Source: Brevundimonas vesicularis (GTDB lineage Bacteria > Pseudomonadota > Alphaproteobacteria > Caulobacterales > Caulobacteraceae). Taken from it: a stretch of DNA of 64,000 nucleotides. Under the pieces are notes generated by a model. That model searched no databases. It was not told the origin of the DNA and worked only from the letters and a program-made list of their open reading frames with translations. The stretch covers positions 1,922,001 through 1,986,000 of the forward strand of contig NZ_CP115671.1 in assembly GCF_027886425.1 (NCBI RefSeq). Reading direction: 5' to 3'. Positions within the stretch are counted from its first letter, which is position 1. Each line of letters opens with the position of its first letter. Positions 17,533 to 27,234 of this stretch are shown here, piece after piece. The translations under genes and the position numbers were made by a program.

Positions 17533-18263
17533 TGGACTTCCACGAAGAGGCGTTCGTCCTGTCGGCGCGCAGCCACGGCGACACGGGCGCCGTGGTCGAT
17601 TTGCTGACCGAGAACCACGGCCGGCGCTCGGCCTACGTGGCGGGCGGAGCGTCACGCAAGATGAAGCCATTCCTGCAGGCGGGCGCGCGGGTCGTGGCTG
17701 ATTACCGCGCCCGCACTTCGGATCATCTCGGCGCGGTGCGGCTGGAGCCGGTAGGCGAGGGGCCCAGCGCCCTGTTCGACGACGCCCTGGCGCTGACCGG
17801 GCTGGCGGCGGCGGCGAGCGTGACACAAGGCGCGTTGCCGGAGCGTGAGCCGCATCCCGGCGTCTTTCTGGCTTTCGAGGCGCTGATGGCGGCGTTCGAG
17901 ATGCCGGCGGTCTGGCCAGCGATCTTTGTGCGGTTCGAAGCTGGCCTGCTTGAAGATCTGGGCTTTGGCCTGGATCTGTCGAAATGCGCCGCAACCGGCA
18001 CGGCCGACGACTTGATCTACGTCAGCCCGCGCACCGGCCGGGCGGTCAGTCGCGACGCCGGCGCGGCCTATGCCGACAAGATGCTGACCCTGCCGCCCTT
18101 CATGCTGGGCGCCCAATCCGGTCTGATCGAGGGCGACGTCCGGGCCGGGTTCGACCTCACGGGGCATTTCCTGGAGCAGTTCGTTTTCCACCCGCAGAAC
18201 AAGCCCCTGCCGCCTGCGCGCGTGTGGATGCTGGACAAGCTGGGCGACGCCGGCCGCCTCTAG
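17532..18263 (+). CDS. recO: DNA repair protein RecO
   Basis: RecO helps load RecA onto SSB-coated single-stranded DNA. The 243-residue protein has the OB-fold N-terminus ('EEAFVLSARSHGDTGAVVDL', 'GRRSAYVAGGASRK') and 'LDLSKCAATGTADDLIYVSP' in the middle. The ATG overlaps the upstream stop (TGATG). The last 4 bp overlap the end of the convergent DipZ-like gene. Confidence 0.95.
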   Translation: MDFHEEAFVLSARSHGDTGAVVDLLTENHGRRSAYVAGGASRKMKPFLQAGARVVADYRARTSDHLGAVRLEPVGEGPSALFDDALALTGLAAAASVTQGALPEREPHPGVFLAFEALMAAFEMPAVWPAIFVRFEAGLLEDLGFGLDLSKCAATGTADDLIYVSPRTGRAVSRDAGAAYADKMLTLPPFMLGAQSGLIEGDVRAGFDLTGHFLEQFVFHPQNKPLPPARVWMLDKLGDAGRL

Positions 18264-19990
18264 CCGAAGGTGAAGGCGAAGACCTGAACGCCGGGATCCA
18301 GGAACTCGATCTCGAACGTCCGTTCGCGCACCGCGCCCGTCTGCCGCACCAGTTGGTACAGCCGCTCGCCGTCCACCCGGCCAAGGCCTTGGGCATTGAT
18401 GTCGCTGCCGGCGTTCGCGCCCGGCGCCGCGCCATCGATCCGGACACGGAAGCGGACGGGTGCGCCCGGCTTGCTGGGCCCCATGACCAGATGGAGATCA
18501 CGCGCCTTGAAGCGGAAGGCGATACGGCCGCCAGCGGTCTGCAGGTCGGCATGCTCACGCGTCACACGCCAGCGGCCCGACAGGCTCCAGTCGTTCAGCT
18601 TCAGCGGCGCGGCGACATAGTCCTTGATCACGTCGTTGGCCAGGCCGCCGGGCGAGCGGAAGTTCTCTGCGCGGCCATATCCGACGTAGGTCTCCGGCGA
18701 TTCGACCTGGGCCATGTCGGCGGCGGCCTCTGCGCCCACAGCCTGGACTGTGACGACGTTGCTGGCGACGTTCGCTGCGCCCGCTTCCTTCAGAAGTTGC
18801 TGGATCACGCGTTCGGAGCCCGCATAGTCGCCTTCGCCGAAGTGGTGATGACGGATCTGCCCTTTGGCGTCGATGAAGTAGTGGGCGGGCCAGTACTGGT
18901 TCTTGAACGCCCGCCAGATGGCGAACTCATTGTCCATGGCGACCGGATAGGTAATGCCAAGGCGCTGAATGTTCTGGCGGACGTTGGCCTCGGATTTCTC
19001 GAAGGCGAACTCGGGCGTGTGCACGCCGATCACCACCAGACCCTGGTCCTTATACTTCTCGGCCCAGGCGCGGACGTAGGGGATGGAGCGGATGCAGTTG
19101 ATGCAGGAGTAGGTCCAGAAATCGACCACCACCACCTTGCCCCTCAGCTGCTCGGTCGTGAGCGGCGGGGTGTTGATCCAGGTCGTCGCCCCGGTCAGCG
19201 GCGGCATCACCCCTTCGACCGGCAGATTGGCCAGATCGGCCGGCGCCTGGTTCGTCGGCATTCCGCGCCCGATCCCGCCCAGCAGCGCCTGTTCGATCCG
19301 GCCCGTGCTGGCGGCCGAAATCCGGGTCAACAGTCCCGTGTCCGCACCCAGGCCAATCACGACCACGCCGATCAGCACCAGAACGCCCAGACCGCGCCGC
19401 ACCCATTCGCCGACGCCCAACGCGCCCTTCATGGCCTTGAACACGCGACCACCGACCAGCAGGGCCAGACCCAGTGATGTCGCCGCGCCTGCTGCATAGG
19501 CCAGCAGCAGAACCGTCGTGCCGACGCCGGCGCCCTGAAGCGCTGCGCCTGTCAGGATCACGCCCAGAATGGGTCCGGCGCACGGCGCCCAGAGCAGCCC
19601 TGTCGCGACGCCGAGCAGCAGGGACGAGCGCACGTCGCCTTGATCGCCACCCTGGCGCTCGGCGCGATCGGTCAGCCAGGCCCCCGCCGCCACGAACGGC
19701 CGCATCAGGCGATCGCCCACGGCTGGAAACAGCAGGCTGACGCCCAGCACCGCCATGACGGCCAGGGCGATCCAGCGCCCGACCTCATTGGCCCGAACCG
19801 CCCAGCCGCCGCCCAGCGCCGCCAGCGTCGCCACCCCCGCAAAGGTCACGGCCATCCCGACCAACAACGGCAAACCGTTGCGGATGAACGGCCGATCCGC
19901 CCGTGCGAAAACGAAGGGCAGAACCGGCAGGATGCAGGGACTGACGATGGTCAGAACGCCGGCGAGATAGGACAGCAGGAAAAGGATCAT
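18260..19990 (-). CDS. DipZ-like thiol-disulfide protein (CcdA + thioredoxin + C-terminal beta domain)
   Basis: From the ATG at 19990 the protein has 576 residues; a longer start at 20020 adds an unlikely tail. The N-terminal 220 residues form a CcdA/DsbD-like membrane domain. It has paired cysteines Cys19 ('SPCILP') and Cys137 ('APCAGP') that carry electrons across the membrane. A periplasmic thioredoxin-like domain follows, with the redox motif Cys296-Ile-Asn-Cys299. The last 170 residues form a beta-rich domain found in DipZ/AlbA-type proteins. The expected role is delivery of reducing power to periplasmic disulfides. The gene converges with recO (4 bp overlap) and diverges from parC. Confidence 0.88.
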   Translation of the reverse strand: MILFLLSYLAGVLTIVSPCILPVLPFVFARADRPFIRNGLPLLVGMAVTFAGVATLAALGGGWAVRANEVGRWIALAVMAVLGVSLLFPAVGDRLMRPFVAAGAWLTDRAERQGGDQGDVRSSLLLGVATGLLWAPCAGPILGVILTGAALQGAGVGTTVLLLAYAAGAATSLGLALLVGGRVFKAMKGALGVGEWVRRGLGVLVLIGVVVIGLGADTGLLTRISAASTGRIEQALLGGIGRGMPTNQAPADLANLPVEGVMPPLTGATTWINTPPLTTEQLRGKVVVVDFWTYSCINCIRSIPYVRAWAEKYKDQGLVVIGVHTPEFAFEKSEANVRQNIQRLGITYPVAMDNEFAIWRAFKNQYWPAHYFIDAKGQIRHHHFGEGDYAGSERVIQQLLKEAGAANVASNVVTVQAVGAEAAADMAQVESPETYVGYGRAENFRSPGGLANDVIKDYVAAPLKLNDWSLSGRWRVTREHADLQTAGGRIAFRFKARDLHLVMGPSKPGAPVRFRVRIDGAAPGANAGSDINAQGLGRVDGERLYQLVRQTGAVRERTFEIEFLDPGVQVFAFTFG

Positions 19991-20123
19991 GGCGCGGCCT
20001 GACGAGGGTGTGTCTCTCACATACGCACGGCGGAGCGGTTTGGTGACTCCCCAGCGCGCTTATCCCCCAATCTGGCGTCTTACGGGCTAGACTTCCCGTC
20101 TCCGATCCCCGATTCGCAGAGCC

Positions 20124-22325
20124 ATGACGATCCACGCCCCGCCGCCGGAAGGCGGCCGCATCATCGACGAGCCGATGGAGACGGCGCTCAGCCGCCGCTA
20201 TCTGGCCTACGCCCTGTCGACCATCACCAATCGCGCGCTGCCGGACGTGCGTGACGGTTTCAAACCCGTGCACCGACGCATCCTCTACGCCATGCATCAG
20301 ATGCGGCTGAACCCGCAGGCGGCGGCGCGCAAATGCGCCAAGGTCGTCGGCGAGGTGATGGGCGGATACCACCCCCACGGCGACGCCTCGATCTATGAGG
20401 CCCTGGTGCGCCTGGCCCAGGACTTCGCTCAGCGTTACCCACTGGTCGACGGCCAAGGGAACTTCGGCAATATCGATGGCGATAGCGCCGCGGCCATGCG
20501 CTACACCGAGTGCAAGCTGACGCCGGCCGCCGTGCTCCTGCTGGACGGGATCGATCAGGATTCGGTCGATTTCCGCGCCACCTACGACGATCAGGACGAG
20601 GAGCCGATCGTCCTGCCAGCCGGTTTCCCCAATCTGCTGGCCAACGGCTCGTCAGGCATCGCCGTCGGTATGGCTACCTCGATCCCGCCCCACAATGTCG
20701 GCGAACTGATCGACGCCTGTCAGGCCTTGCTGGAGCGGCCCGAGACGACGACCGAGGAACTGGTGCGCCTGGTTCCCGGCCCGGATTTCCCGACCGGCGG
20801 CGTGGCCGTCGAAGGTCATGCCTCGATCCTGGACGCCTACGAGACGGGGCGGGGCGGGGTGCGACTGCGGGCGCGCTGGGAAACAGAGGATCTGGGTCGT
20901 GGCGTGTGGCGGATCATCGTCACCGAGATGCCGTACCAAGTGCAGAAGTCGCGCCTGATCGAGGCGCTGGCGGACCTGATCGAGCACAAGAAGGCGCCGC
21001 TGCTGGGCGACGTGCGCGACGAGTCGGCCGAGGACATTCGCCTGATCCTGGAGCCGAAGAACCGCACCATCGAGCCTGAAATGCTCATGGAAAGCCTGTT
21101 CAAGCTGTCCGATCTGGAGGTCCGCTTCCCGATCAACATGAACGTGCTGGACGCGAGCGGCACGCCGCGCGTCATGGGTCTGAAAGACTGCCTGCGCGCC
21201 TTCCTGGATCACCGACGCGAGGTGCTGAACCGTCGTTCGCAATGGCGGATCGCGCGGGTCGAGAAGCGTCTGCACCTGCTAGAAGGCCTGCGCATCGTCT
21301 TCCTCAACCTCGATGAGGTGATCCGTATCGTCCGCGAGGAAGAGCAGCCGAAGGCCGTCTTGATCGCGCGCTTCGGTCTGACGGAGGTTCAGGCCGACTT
21401 CATCCTCGACACCCGACTGCGTCAGTTGGCGCGTCTGGAAGAGATGACGATCGAGAAGGAATTCAACGCTCTGTCCGAAGAACTTGCCAACCTGAAGGCG
21501 CTGACGTCGTCAGAAGGCAAGCAGTGGAAGGCGATCTCCAAGGAACTGGAGGCCGTGCGCAAGGCGCTAATCTCGCCGCGCCGCACCACGATCGCCGAGG
21601 CGGTGGATACGTCCGCCTTCGTCGCGCCCGAGGCCTTTATTCCGCGCGAGGCGATCACCGTCATCCTGTCGGAACGCGGCTGGATCCGCGCCGCCAAGGG
21701 CAAGGTCGAGGATCCGTCGGAGCTGAAGTTCAAGGAAGGCGACCAACTCGCCTACCTCGTCCCGGCCTATACGACCGACAAGCTGCTGGTGGCGGCGTCG
21801 GACGGGCGCATCTTCACCATAGGCGCGGACAAGCTGGCGTCCGGACGCGGCCATGGCGAGCCGCTGCGCCTGATGATCGATCTGGACGAAAAGGCCGAGA
21901 TCATCAACGTCCTGGCGCACCAGCCGGGCGGCAAGCTGCTGATCGCATCAAAGGCCGGATACGGCTTCATCGCACCGGAAGACGACACCCTGGCGCAGAA
22001 GCGCGGCGGCAAGCAGGTGCTGAACGGCGAAATGCTGGCGGTGCTGCGGGTGACCGGCGATCACGTTGCGACCATCGGCGAGAACATCAAGACTCTGATC
22101 TTCCCTGTTGCCGAACTGCCCGAGATGGGACGCGGCAAGGGCGTGAAGCTGCAAAGCTTCAAACAGGGCGGCCTCGCCGATATCGCAGTCTTCAACGCCG
22201 AAAACGGGCCGGAATGGGCCGACGGCGGCGGACGTCGTCGCAACTGGCCCGACTGGAAAGACTGGCTGGGCAAACGCGCCGGCGCCGGTCGCCAGGGCCC
22301 CAGAGGCCTGCGGAAGTTCAGATAG
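20124..22325 (+). CDS. parC: DNA topoisomerase IV subunit A
   Basis: ParC is the cleavage-religation subunit that decatenates daughter chromosomes. The 733-residue protein has the active-site Tyr127 in 'AAAMRYTECKLTP', the quinolone-region-like 'YHPHGDASIYEALVRLAQD', and 'GRIIDEPMETALSRRYL' typical of alphaproteobacterial ParC. The C-terminal domain is short and beta-pinwheel-like ('RGGKQVLNGEMLAVLRV'), which argues for ParC rather than GyrA. Its partner parE lies about 1.5 kb downstream on the opposite strand. Confidence 0.96.
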   Translation: MTIHAPPPEGGRIIDEPMETALSRRYLAYALSTITNRALPDVRDGFKPVHRRILYAMHQMRLNPQAAARKCAKVVGEVMGGYHPHGDASIYEALVRLAQDFAQRYPLVDGQGNFGNIDGDSAAAMRYTECKLTPAAVLLLDGIDQDSVDFRATYDDQDEEPIVLPAGFPNLLANGSSGIAVGMATSIPPHNVGELIDACQALLERPETTTEELVRLVPGPDFPTGGVAVEGHASILDAYETGRGGVRLRARWETEDLGRGVWRIIVTEMPYQVQKSRLIEALADLIEHKKAPLLGDVRDESAEDIRLILEPKNRTIEPEMLMESLFKLSDLEVRFPINMNVLDASGTPRVMGLKDCLRAFLDHRREVLNRRSQWRIARVEKRLHLLEGLRIVFLNLDEVIRIVREEEQPKAVLIARFGLTEVQADFILDTRLRQLARLEEMTIEKEFNALSEELANLKALTSSEGKQWKAISKELEAVRKALISPRRTTIAEAVDTSAFVAPEAFIPREAITVILSERGWIRAAKGKVEDPSELKFKEGDQLAYLVPAYTTDKLLVAASDGRIFTIGADKLASGRGHGEPLRLMIDLDEKAEIINVLAHQPGGKLLIASKAGYGFIAPEDDTLAQKRGGKQVLNGEMLAVLRVTGDHVATIGENIKTLIFPVAELPEMGRGKGVKLQSFKQGGLADIAVFNAENGPEWADGGGRRRNWPDWKDWLGKRAGAGRQGPRGLRKFR

Positions 22326-22333
22326 GCGGCCCG

Positions 22334-22362
22334 CCCGTCGGTTCTAGAACAGGACCGACGGG
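22334..22362. terminator. possible hairpin between convergent parC and the FAD oxidase gene
   Basis: CCCGTCGGT at 22334-22342 pairs perfectly with ACCGACGGG at 22354-22362 around an 11-base loop. It spans the tail-to-tail junction and includes the last codons and stop of the leftward gene. No clear U-tract follows on either strand, so intrinsic termination is only possible. Confidence 0.4.
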
Positions 22363-23756
22363 TTCATGATCCGCTTGGGATCGATGGCGCGGCGGATGGC
22401 GGCCATGGTTTCGATCTCGAGCGGGGACTTGTAGCGCTTGACCTCTTCGGTCTTCAGCCGGCCCAGCCCGTGTTCAGCCGAGATGGAGCCGTCGTAGGTT
22501 CCGACAACATCGTGAACCACTTGCGAGCCTTCCTTCCAGCGGCTGATGAAGGCGGGGATGTCCTGACCGACGCCCGGCAGAATGTCGTAGTGCAGATTGC
22601 CGTCACCGACATGGCCGAAGACCGAGATGCGGGCGCCGGGATGGAAGCGTTCGACGGCGGCCGAGGCTTCGTCGATGAAATCGGCGATGCGGCTAATGGG
22701 GACGGAGACGTCGTGTTTCCAGCCGCCGCCCTCGGGCTTCAGAGCCGCCGAATGTTCTTCACGCAGACGCCAGAAGGCGGCGCGCTGTGCGTCGTTCTGG
22801 GCGATGGCGGCGTCGGTGATCAGGCCTTCCTCGAAGGCGACCTCGAGCAACGCCTCCATCTGGGCCTCGGCGCCGCCGGGCGTGCCCGAAGCGATCTCGA
22901 TCAGGACATACCACTCGGGCGTCGAGTCCAGCGGCTCGCGGGTGTCGGGGATGTTCTTTAGGACCAGTTCCATCCCGAGGCGCTTCATCAGTTCGAAGGC
23001 TTCGACCCCGCCGCCCGTCTCGGCCTTAGCGCGGGCGAGCATTTCGACGGAGGCGGCGGCGGTTTCCAGCCCGACCACCGCGACGGCGCGCGAGCGCATG
23101 ATGGGGAAGAGTTTCAGCGTGGCGGCAGTGACGACGCCCAACGTACCCTCGGCGCCGATCAGCAGCTGTTTCAGGTCGTAGCCTGTGTTGTCCTTGCGCA
23201 GACGCTTCAGGCCCCGGAAGATTTTGCCGTTGGGCATGACCGCCTCAAGGCCCAGGACCAGGTCGCGCATCATGCCGTAGCGAAGAACCTGGGTGCCCCC
23301 GGCGTTGGTGGAGATGACGCCGCCAATGGTGGCTGAGCCCTCGGCTGCAAGACTGAGCGGGAAATAGCGGCCGGCCGCTGTCGCCGCCTGCTGCGCCTCC
23401 AGGAGGGTCAGGCCGGCTTCGACCGTCATGGCGTCGTCAAGCGGAGTCACATCGCGGACGGCGCGCATCTTGCGGGTCGACAGCAGGACCTCGCCGAATG
23501 GAATCTGGCCGCCGACCAAGCCGGTGCCGCCGCCTTGGGGCGTGATGGCGACGCCCTCTCGAGCGCAGATCGTCACAGCGCGCGCAACCTCTTCCGTCGA
23601 ACGAGGTGTCAGCAGGATCGGCGTGTCGCCCGTCCAGCGATTGCGCCATTCGGTCAGCGACGGCGCGATGACCTCGGGATCCTGGGTCCAGCCGCCCGAA
23701 CCGAGCGCGGCTTTCAGTTGGTCAAGCACGGCGGCGGAGGGGGCGGGCGTCTGCAT
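22344..23756 (-). CDS. FAD-binding oxidase/dehydrogenase (GlcD / D-lactate dehydrogenase family)
   Basis: The 470-residue protein has an N-terminal PCMH FAD-binding domain ('TPQGGGTGLVGGQIPFGEVL', 'STNAGGTQVLRYGMMRDLVL') and a C-terminal FAD-linked oxidase domain with 'VFGHVGDGNLHYD' and the ending 'AIRRAIDPKRIMNPSVLF'. This is the family of glycolate oxidase GlcD, D-lactate dehydrogenase and D-2-hydroxyglutarate dehydrogenase. The substrate cannot be fixed from sequence alone. There are no glcE/glcF partners nearby, which favours a stand-alone D-2-hydroxyacid dehydrogenase. Confidence 0.87.
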   Translation of the reverse strand: MQTPAPSAAVLDQLKAALGSGGWTQDPEVIAPSLTEWRNRWTGDTPILLTPRSTEEVARAVTICAREGVAITPQGGGTGLVGGQIPFGEVLLSTRKMRAVRDVTPLDDAMTVEAGLTLLEAQQAATAAGRYFPLSLAAEGSATIGGVISTNAGGTQVLRYGMMRDLVLGLEAVMPNGKIFRGLKRLRKDNTGYDLKQLLIGAEGTLGVVTAATLKLFPIMRSRAVAVVGLETAAASVEMLARAKAETGGGVEAFELMKRLGMELVLKNIPDTREPLDSTPEWYVLIEIASGTPGGAEAQMEALLEVAFEEGLITDAAIAQNDAQRAAFWRLREEHSAALKPEGGGWKHDVSVPISRIADFIDEASAAVERFHPGARISVFGHVGDGNLHYDILPGVGQDIPAFISRWKEGSQVVHDVVGTYDGSISAEHGLGRLKTEEVKRYKSPLEIETMAAIRRAIDPKRIMNPSVLF

Positions 23757-23805
23757 GCCTCCCTTTTGTCAGGCGTCGCCGTGCGTTGGAAGGGCCGCGA
23801 GGCCG

Positions 23806-25890
23806 TTAGACGTCGAGTTCTTCTTTCACGAACTGGGCGTTTTCCTGAATGAACTGGAAGCGCGCGTCGGCGCGCTTGCCCATCAAGCGTTCGACCAGGT
23901 CTTCGATGCTGGCCTCAGCGTCGGGCACCGTAATGCGGGCCAGGGTGCGCTTCTTGGGATCCATGGTGGTCTCCTTGAGCTGGGAGGCCATCATTTCGCC
24001 AAGGCCCTTGAACCGGCCGATCTCGGTCTTTTTGCCTTTGAACACGGTCGCCAGCAGCTCGTCGCGGTGGGCGTCGTCGCGGGCGTATTCGCTCAAAGGA
24101 CCGGCGCTGATGCGATAGAGCGGCGGAAGAGCCATGAACACCCGGCCCTGACGGATCGTTTCGGGCATCACGCGATAGAAGAAGGTAATCAGCAGGGCCG
24201 CGATGTGGGCGCCATCCACGTCGGCGTCGGTCATGATGACGATCCGCTCGTAGCGCAGGTCATCAATGTTGAATCGGTTACCGGGCTGAACGCCCAAGGC
24301 CAGGGCTAGGTCGGACAGTTCGACATTGGCGCGCAGCTTGTCGGCGGTGGCGGAAGCGACGTTCAGGATCTTGCCGCGCAGGGGCAGGATCGCCTGGGTG
24401 GTGCGGTCGCGCGCCTGTTTGGCCGAGCCGCCCGCCGAATCGCCTTCGACGATGAAGAGTTCGGTGCCTTGGGCCGACTGGCGGCTGCAGTCCGACAGCT
24501 TGCCGGGCAGGCGCAGCTTGCGGGTAGCGGCGGCGCGCTGGACCTCCTTGTCCTTACGGCGACGTAGCCGATCCTCGGCGCGATCGACGACGAAGCCCAG
24601 CAGGGCGTTGGCCTGTTTGGGGCTCTCGGTCAGCCAGTGGTCCAGCGGGTCGCGCAGCAGCTGCTCCACGATGCGCGCCCCCTCGGGCGAGGACAGACGG
24701 TCCTTGGTCTGGCCCTGGAACTCGGGATTGCGGATGAAGACGCTGATCAGGGCGCCGGCATTGGCGATGACGTCCTCGGCCGTGATGATCGCGGCGCGCT
24801 TTTCATTAGTCAGTTCGCCGTAGGATTTCAGACCCTTGACCAAGGCGGCGCGGAAGCCGGCCTCGTGCGTGCCGCCATCGGGCGTGGACACGGTGTTGCA
24901 GTAGGACTGGATGAAGCCGTCCGATTCACCAAAGCCGATCGGCGACCAGGTGACGGCCCATTCGAAGGCGCCCGCTTCGCCTTGGCGCTCGGCGCGGCCG
25001 GCGAAGGTCGGGGTGACGGTTTCCAACTGACCGATACGGTCGATCAGGGCGTCGGCCAGGCCGCCGGGGAAGTGCAGACTGGCCTGAGCGGGCGTGGCGT
25101 CGGTGATCCGCTCCGGCGCGCAGGTCCAGCGGATCTCAACACCGCGGAACAGATAGGCCTTGGACCGCGCCATGCGGAATAGACGAGCGGGCTTGAAGGC
25201 CGCGCCCATGCCGAAAATCTCATCGTCGGGCTTGAAGCGGATCAGGGTGCCGCGCTTCTTGGATGGGCCGATCTGCTGGATCGGGGCCAGGACGTGGCCG
25301 CGACTGAAGGCTTGTTTCCATTCGAAACCGTCACGCCAGACCGTGACCTCGACGCTTTCGCTCAGGGCGTTGACGACCGAGACGCCGACGCCGTGCAAAC
25401 CGCCAGAGGTTTCATAGGCTTTTCCGGAAAACTTGCCGCCGGAGTGGAGGACGGTCATGACGACTTCCAGCGCAGACTTGCCGGGATGTTTGGGGTGAGG
25501 ATCGACGGGGATGCCGCGTCCGTCGTCGCGAACCGACAGATATCCCTCGGCGTCCAGATCGACGGTGATCAGCTTGGCATGCTTCGCCACCGCTTCGTCC
25601 ATGGCGTTGTCCAGGACTTCGGCGAACAGGTGGTGCAGGGCGCGCTCGTCGGTGCCGCCGATATACATGCCGGGGCGTTTGCGAACGGGTTCCAGCCCTT
25701 CCAACACCTCGATGGACGAGGCGGAATAGCCGGTGGCGGCCGCCGTCGTGGCCGTGGCCTGAACAGCAGGCGGCGCGGGCGTGGGGACGATAGACGGCGC
25801 AGCCGCAGGCGGAGCTGCCACAACAGGCTTGGGCGGCTCGGGTTTGCGAGCTTCGGGTTCGTCGTCAAAAGCGAAGAGGTCGGCGGCCAT
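23806..25890 (-). CDS. parE: DNA topoisomerase IV subunit B
   Basis: ParE is the ATPase subunit of topoisomerase IV. The 694-residue protein begins with a Pro/Ala-rich low-complexity stretch (about residues 10-52), then the GHKL ATPase ('EGLEPVRKRPGMYIGGTDER', 'EVLDNAMDEAV' with the Mg-binding Asn). The TOPRIM domain has 'LFIVEGDSAGGSAKQARDR', 'DADVDGAHI' and 'RFKGLGEM'. The first 26 bp overlap the end of the upstream O-antigen ligase-like gene. Confidence 0.96.
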   Translation of the reverse strand: MAADLFAFDDEPEARKPEPPKPVVAAPPAAAPSIVPTPAPPAVQATATTAAATGYSASSIEVLEGLEPVRKRPGMYIGGTDERALHHLFAEVLDNAMDEAVAKHAKLITVDLDAEGYLSVRDDGRGIPVDPHPKHPGKSALEVVMTVLHSGGKFSGKAYETSGGLHGVGVSVVNALSESVEVTVWRDGFEWKQAFSRGHVLAPIQQIGPSKKRGTLIRFKPDDEIFGMGAAFKPARLFRMARSKAYLFRGVEIRWTCAPERITDATPAQASLHFPGGLADALIDRIGQLETVTPTFAGRAERQGEAGAFEWAVTWSPIGFGESDGFIQSYCNTVSTPDGGTHEAGFRAALVKGLKSYGELTNEKRAAIITAEDVIANAGALISVFIRNPEFQGQTKDRLSSPEGARIVEQLLRDPLDHWLTESPKQANALLGFVVDRAEDRLRRRKDKEVQRAAATRKLRLPGKLSDCSRQSAQGTELFIVEGDSAGGSAKQARDRTTQAILPLRGKILNVASATADKLRANVELSDLALALGVQPGNRFNIDDLRYERIVIMTDADVDGAHIAALLITFFYRVMPETIRQGRVFMALPPLYRISAGPLSEYARDDAHRDELLATVFKGKKTEIGRFKGLGEMMASQLKETTMDPKKRTLARITVPDAEASIEDLVERLMGKRADARFQFIQENAQFVKEELDV

Positions 25891-27211
25891 TCACATAGTC
25901 TGAGGCGATTCGGGACCGGGTCTGGTAGGCCCGTGACGCCTGTCGAGCAAGCGCTGCACGAACCGGCGCCGGATCAAAGGTCACGGCGCGGGCCATAATC
26001 GCCAGCATCAGGATCCACGGCAGGTTGGCGTGGGTTAGCAGGACGCTCTCGGACAGGCTTAGGGCCGTGAAGACCGCCAGATAAGCGACGCTCCAATAGC
26101 CTTCGCGCGCACCGAGCCCGTTCGTGCGCGCGACGACGAAGATCGCAGAGATCGCCATGACGGCGCCCACCGCCACCGCACCGGGCCAACCCAGTTGCAC
26201 GAGAAGGTCGATCCAGCCGTTGTGAGCGGAAGGCACGGGCCATTGGGTCTCGATGCGGATTTCGCGTGCGGGGATCGAGTCCACGCCCCAGAAGGCGCTG
26301 AAGCCGTATCCGGTCCAAGGGCGCTCTGCGACCTTCCGCATCAAGGCTTCCCAGATGAGGGTGCGGCCTGTCAGCGACGGATCCTTGCCCAGCGCCGCCA
26401 GGATCGCAGCGGAATCGGAGTTCCACAGCCAAGTCGCGCCCGCCGCAATGATGACGGCAAGCCAGATGCCTATCACGGTGATGACCGCGCCGCCCTGTTT
26501 CAACGCCCACCACCCACCGATCATGCCCAGGCCCAGGCCCCAGCATAGAAGCGATGTCTTGGATTGGGTGGCGAGCACCAGGAGCGTGGTCAGGCCCAAT
26601 GCTAGCAGGCAAATCCAGAACCGATGGTTGCGTCCGGCGATATGTTCGGCGGCCAGGGTCGCTGCGGCGGAGACGGCGCCCACCACCATGACCAGCCCCA
26701 TCTGGTTCTTCTCGTACCAGAGCCCGCGCCACAGGCCGGCGTTGTCGAACTGGTGCACCCCGACCTTCGGATAGCCGAACACCATGATCAGGCTGCCGAC
26801 CGCCATCACCAGACAGGTGTACATCAGGACGCGTGGCAGGGCGTCGTGACGGAAGCGGGCGCCCAGGTAGATGGCGAAGGCGCTGTTGATGGCCATGGCG
26901 ATGACGCGGCGCTCAGTGACCTCGGGGTCGATCGACCAGTATTTCGAAACGAAACACAGGGTGACCAGGGCGAACATCATCAGCCAAGCGGGCCAGGCGC
27001 GGATGACCTTGTCGAAGCGAAAGACGATCAGGCCGGCGATGACGGCATAGACCGGCAACCAGATGAACCGCAGGATCGGCGTTTCGACCTGGGTCGGCGC
27101 GATCACGGGCGCGATCAGGGCGCCGGTCAGCATGAAGATGACGAAGCCGGCCGCCCACTGTTCCCACAGCGGCGGCGAATCATCCGGGGTCTGAACGGGC
27201 GGTTCGCGCAC
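25865..27211 (-). CDS. O-antigen ligase / Wzy-like polytopic membrane protein
   Basis: The 448-residue protein is strongly hydrophobic, with about ten to twelve predicted membrane spans. A larger periplasmic loop contains 'LTGRTLIWEALMRKV', 'GYGFSAFWG' and 'SAHNGWIDLLVQLGWPG'. The RTxxW and H-N elements match the WaaL/Wzy (O-antigen ligase family, Wzy_C) pattern. The expected role is joining polysaccharide to lipid A-core or polymerising glycan repeats at the outer face of the inner membrane. It overlaps parE by 26 bp, so the two are probably co-transcribed. LPS core genes kdsA and hldED lie about 7 kb away. Confidence 0.85.
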   Translation of the reverse strand: MREPPVQTPDDSPPLWEQWAAGFVIFMLTGALIAPVIAPTQVETPILRFIWLPVYAVIAGLIVFRFDKVIRAWPAWLMMFALVTLCFVSKYWSIDPEVTERRVIAMAINSAFAIYLGARFRHDALPRVLMYTCLVMAVGSLIMVFGYPKVGVHQFDNAGLWRGLWYEKNQMGLVMVVGAVSAAATLAAEHIAGRNHRFWICLLALGLTTLLVLATQSKTSLLCWGLGLGMIGGWWALKQGGAVITVIGIWLAVIIAAGATWLWNSDSAAILAALGKDPSLTGRTLIWEALMRKVAERPWTGYGFSAFWGVDSIPAREIRIETQWPVPSAHNGWIDLLVQLGWPGAVAVGAVMAISAIFVVARTNGLGAREGYWSVAYLAVFTALSLSESVLLTHANLPWILMLAIMARAVTFDPAPVRAALARQASRAYQTRSRIASDYVNGRRPLRF

Positions 27212-27234
27212 GGGCGCACAGTCCTTTGCGGCGC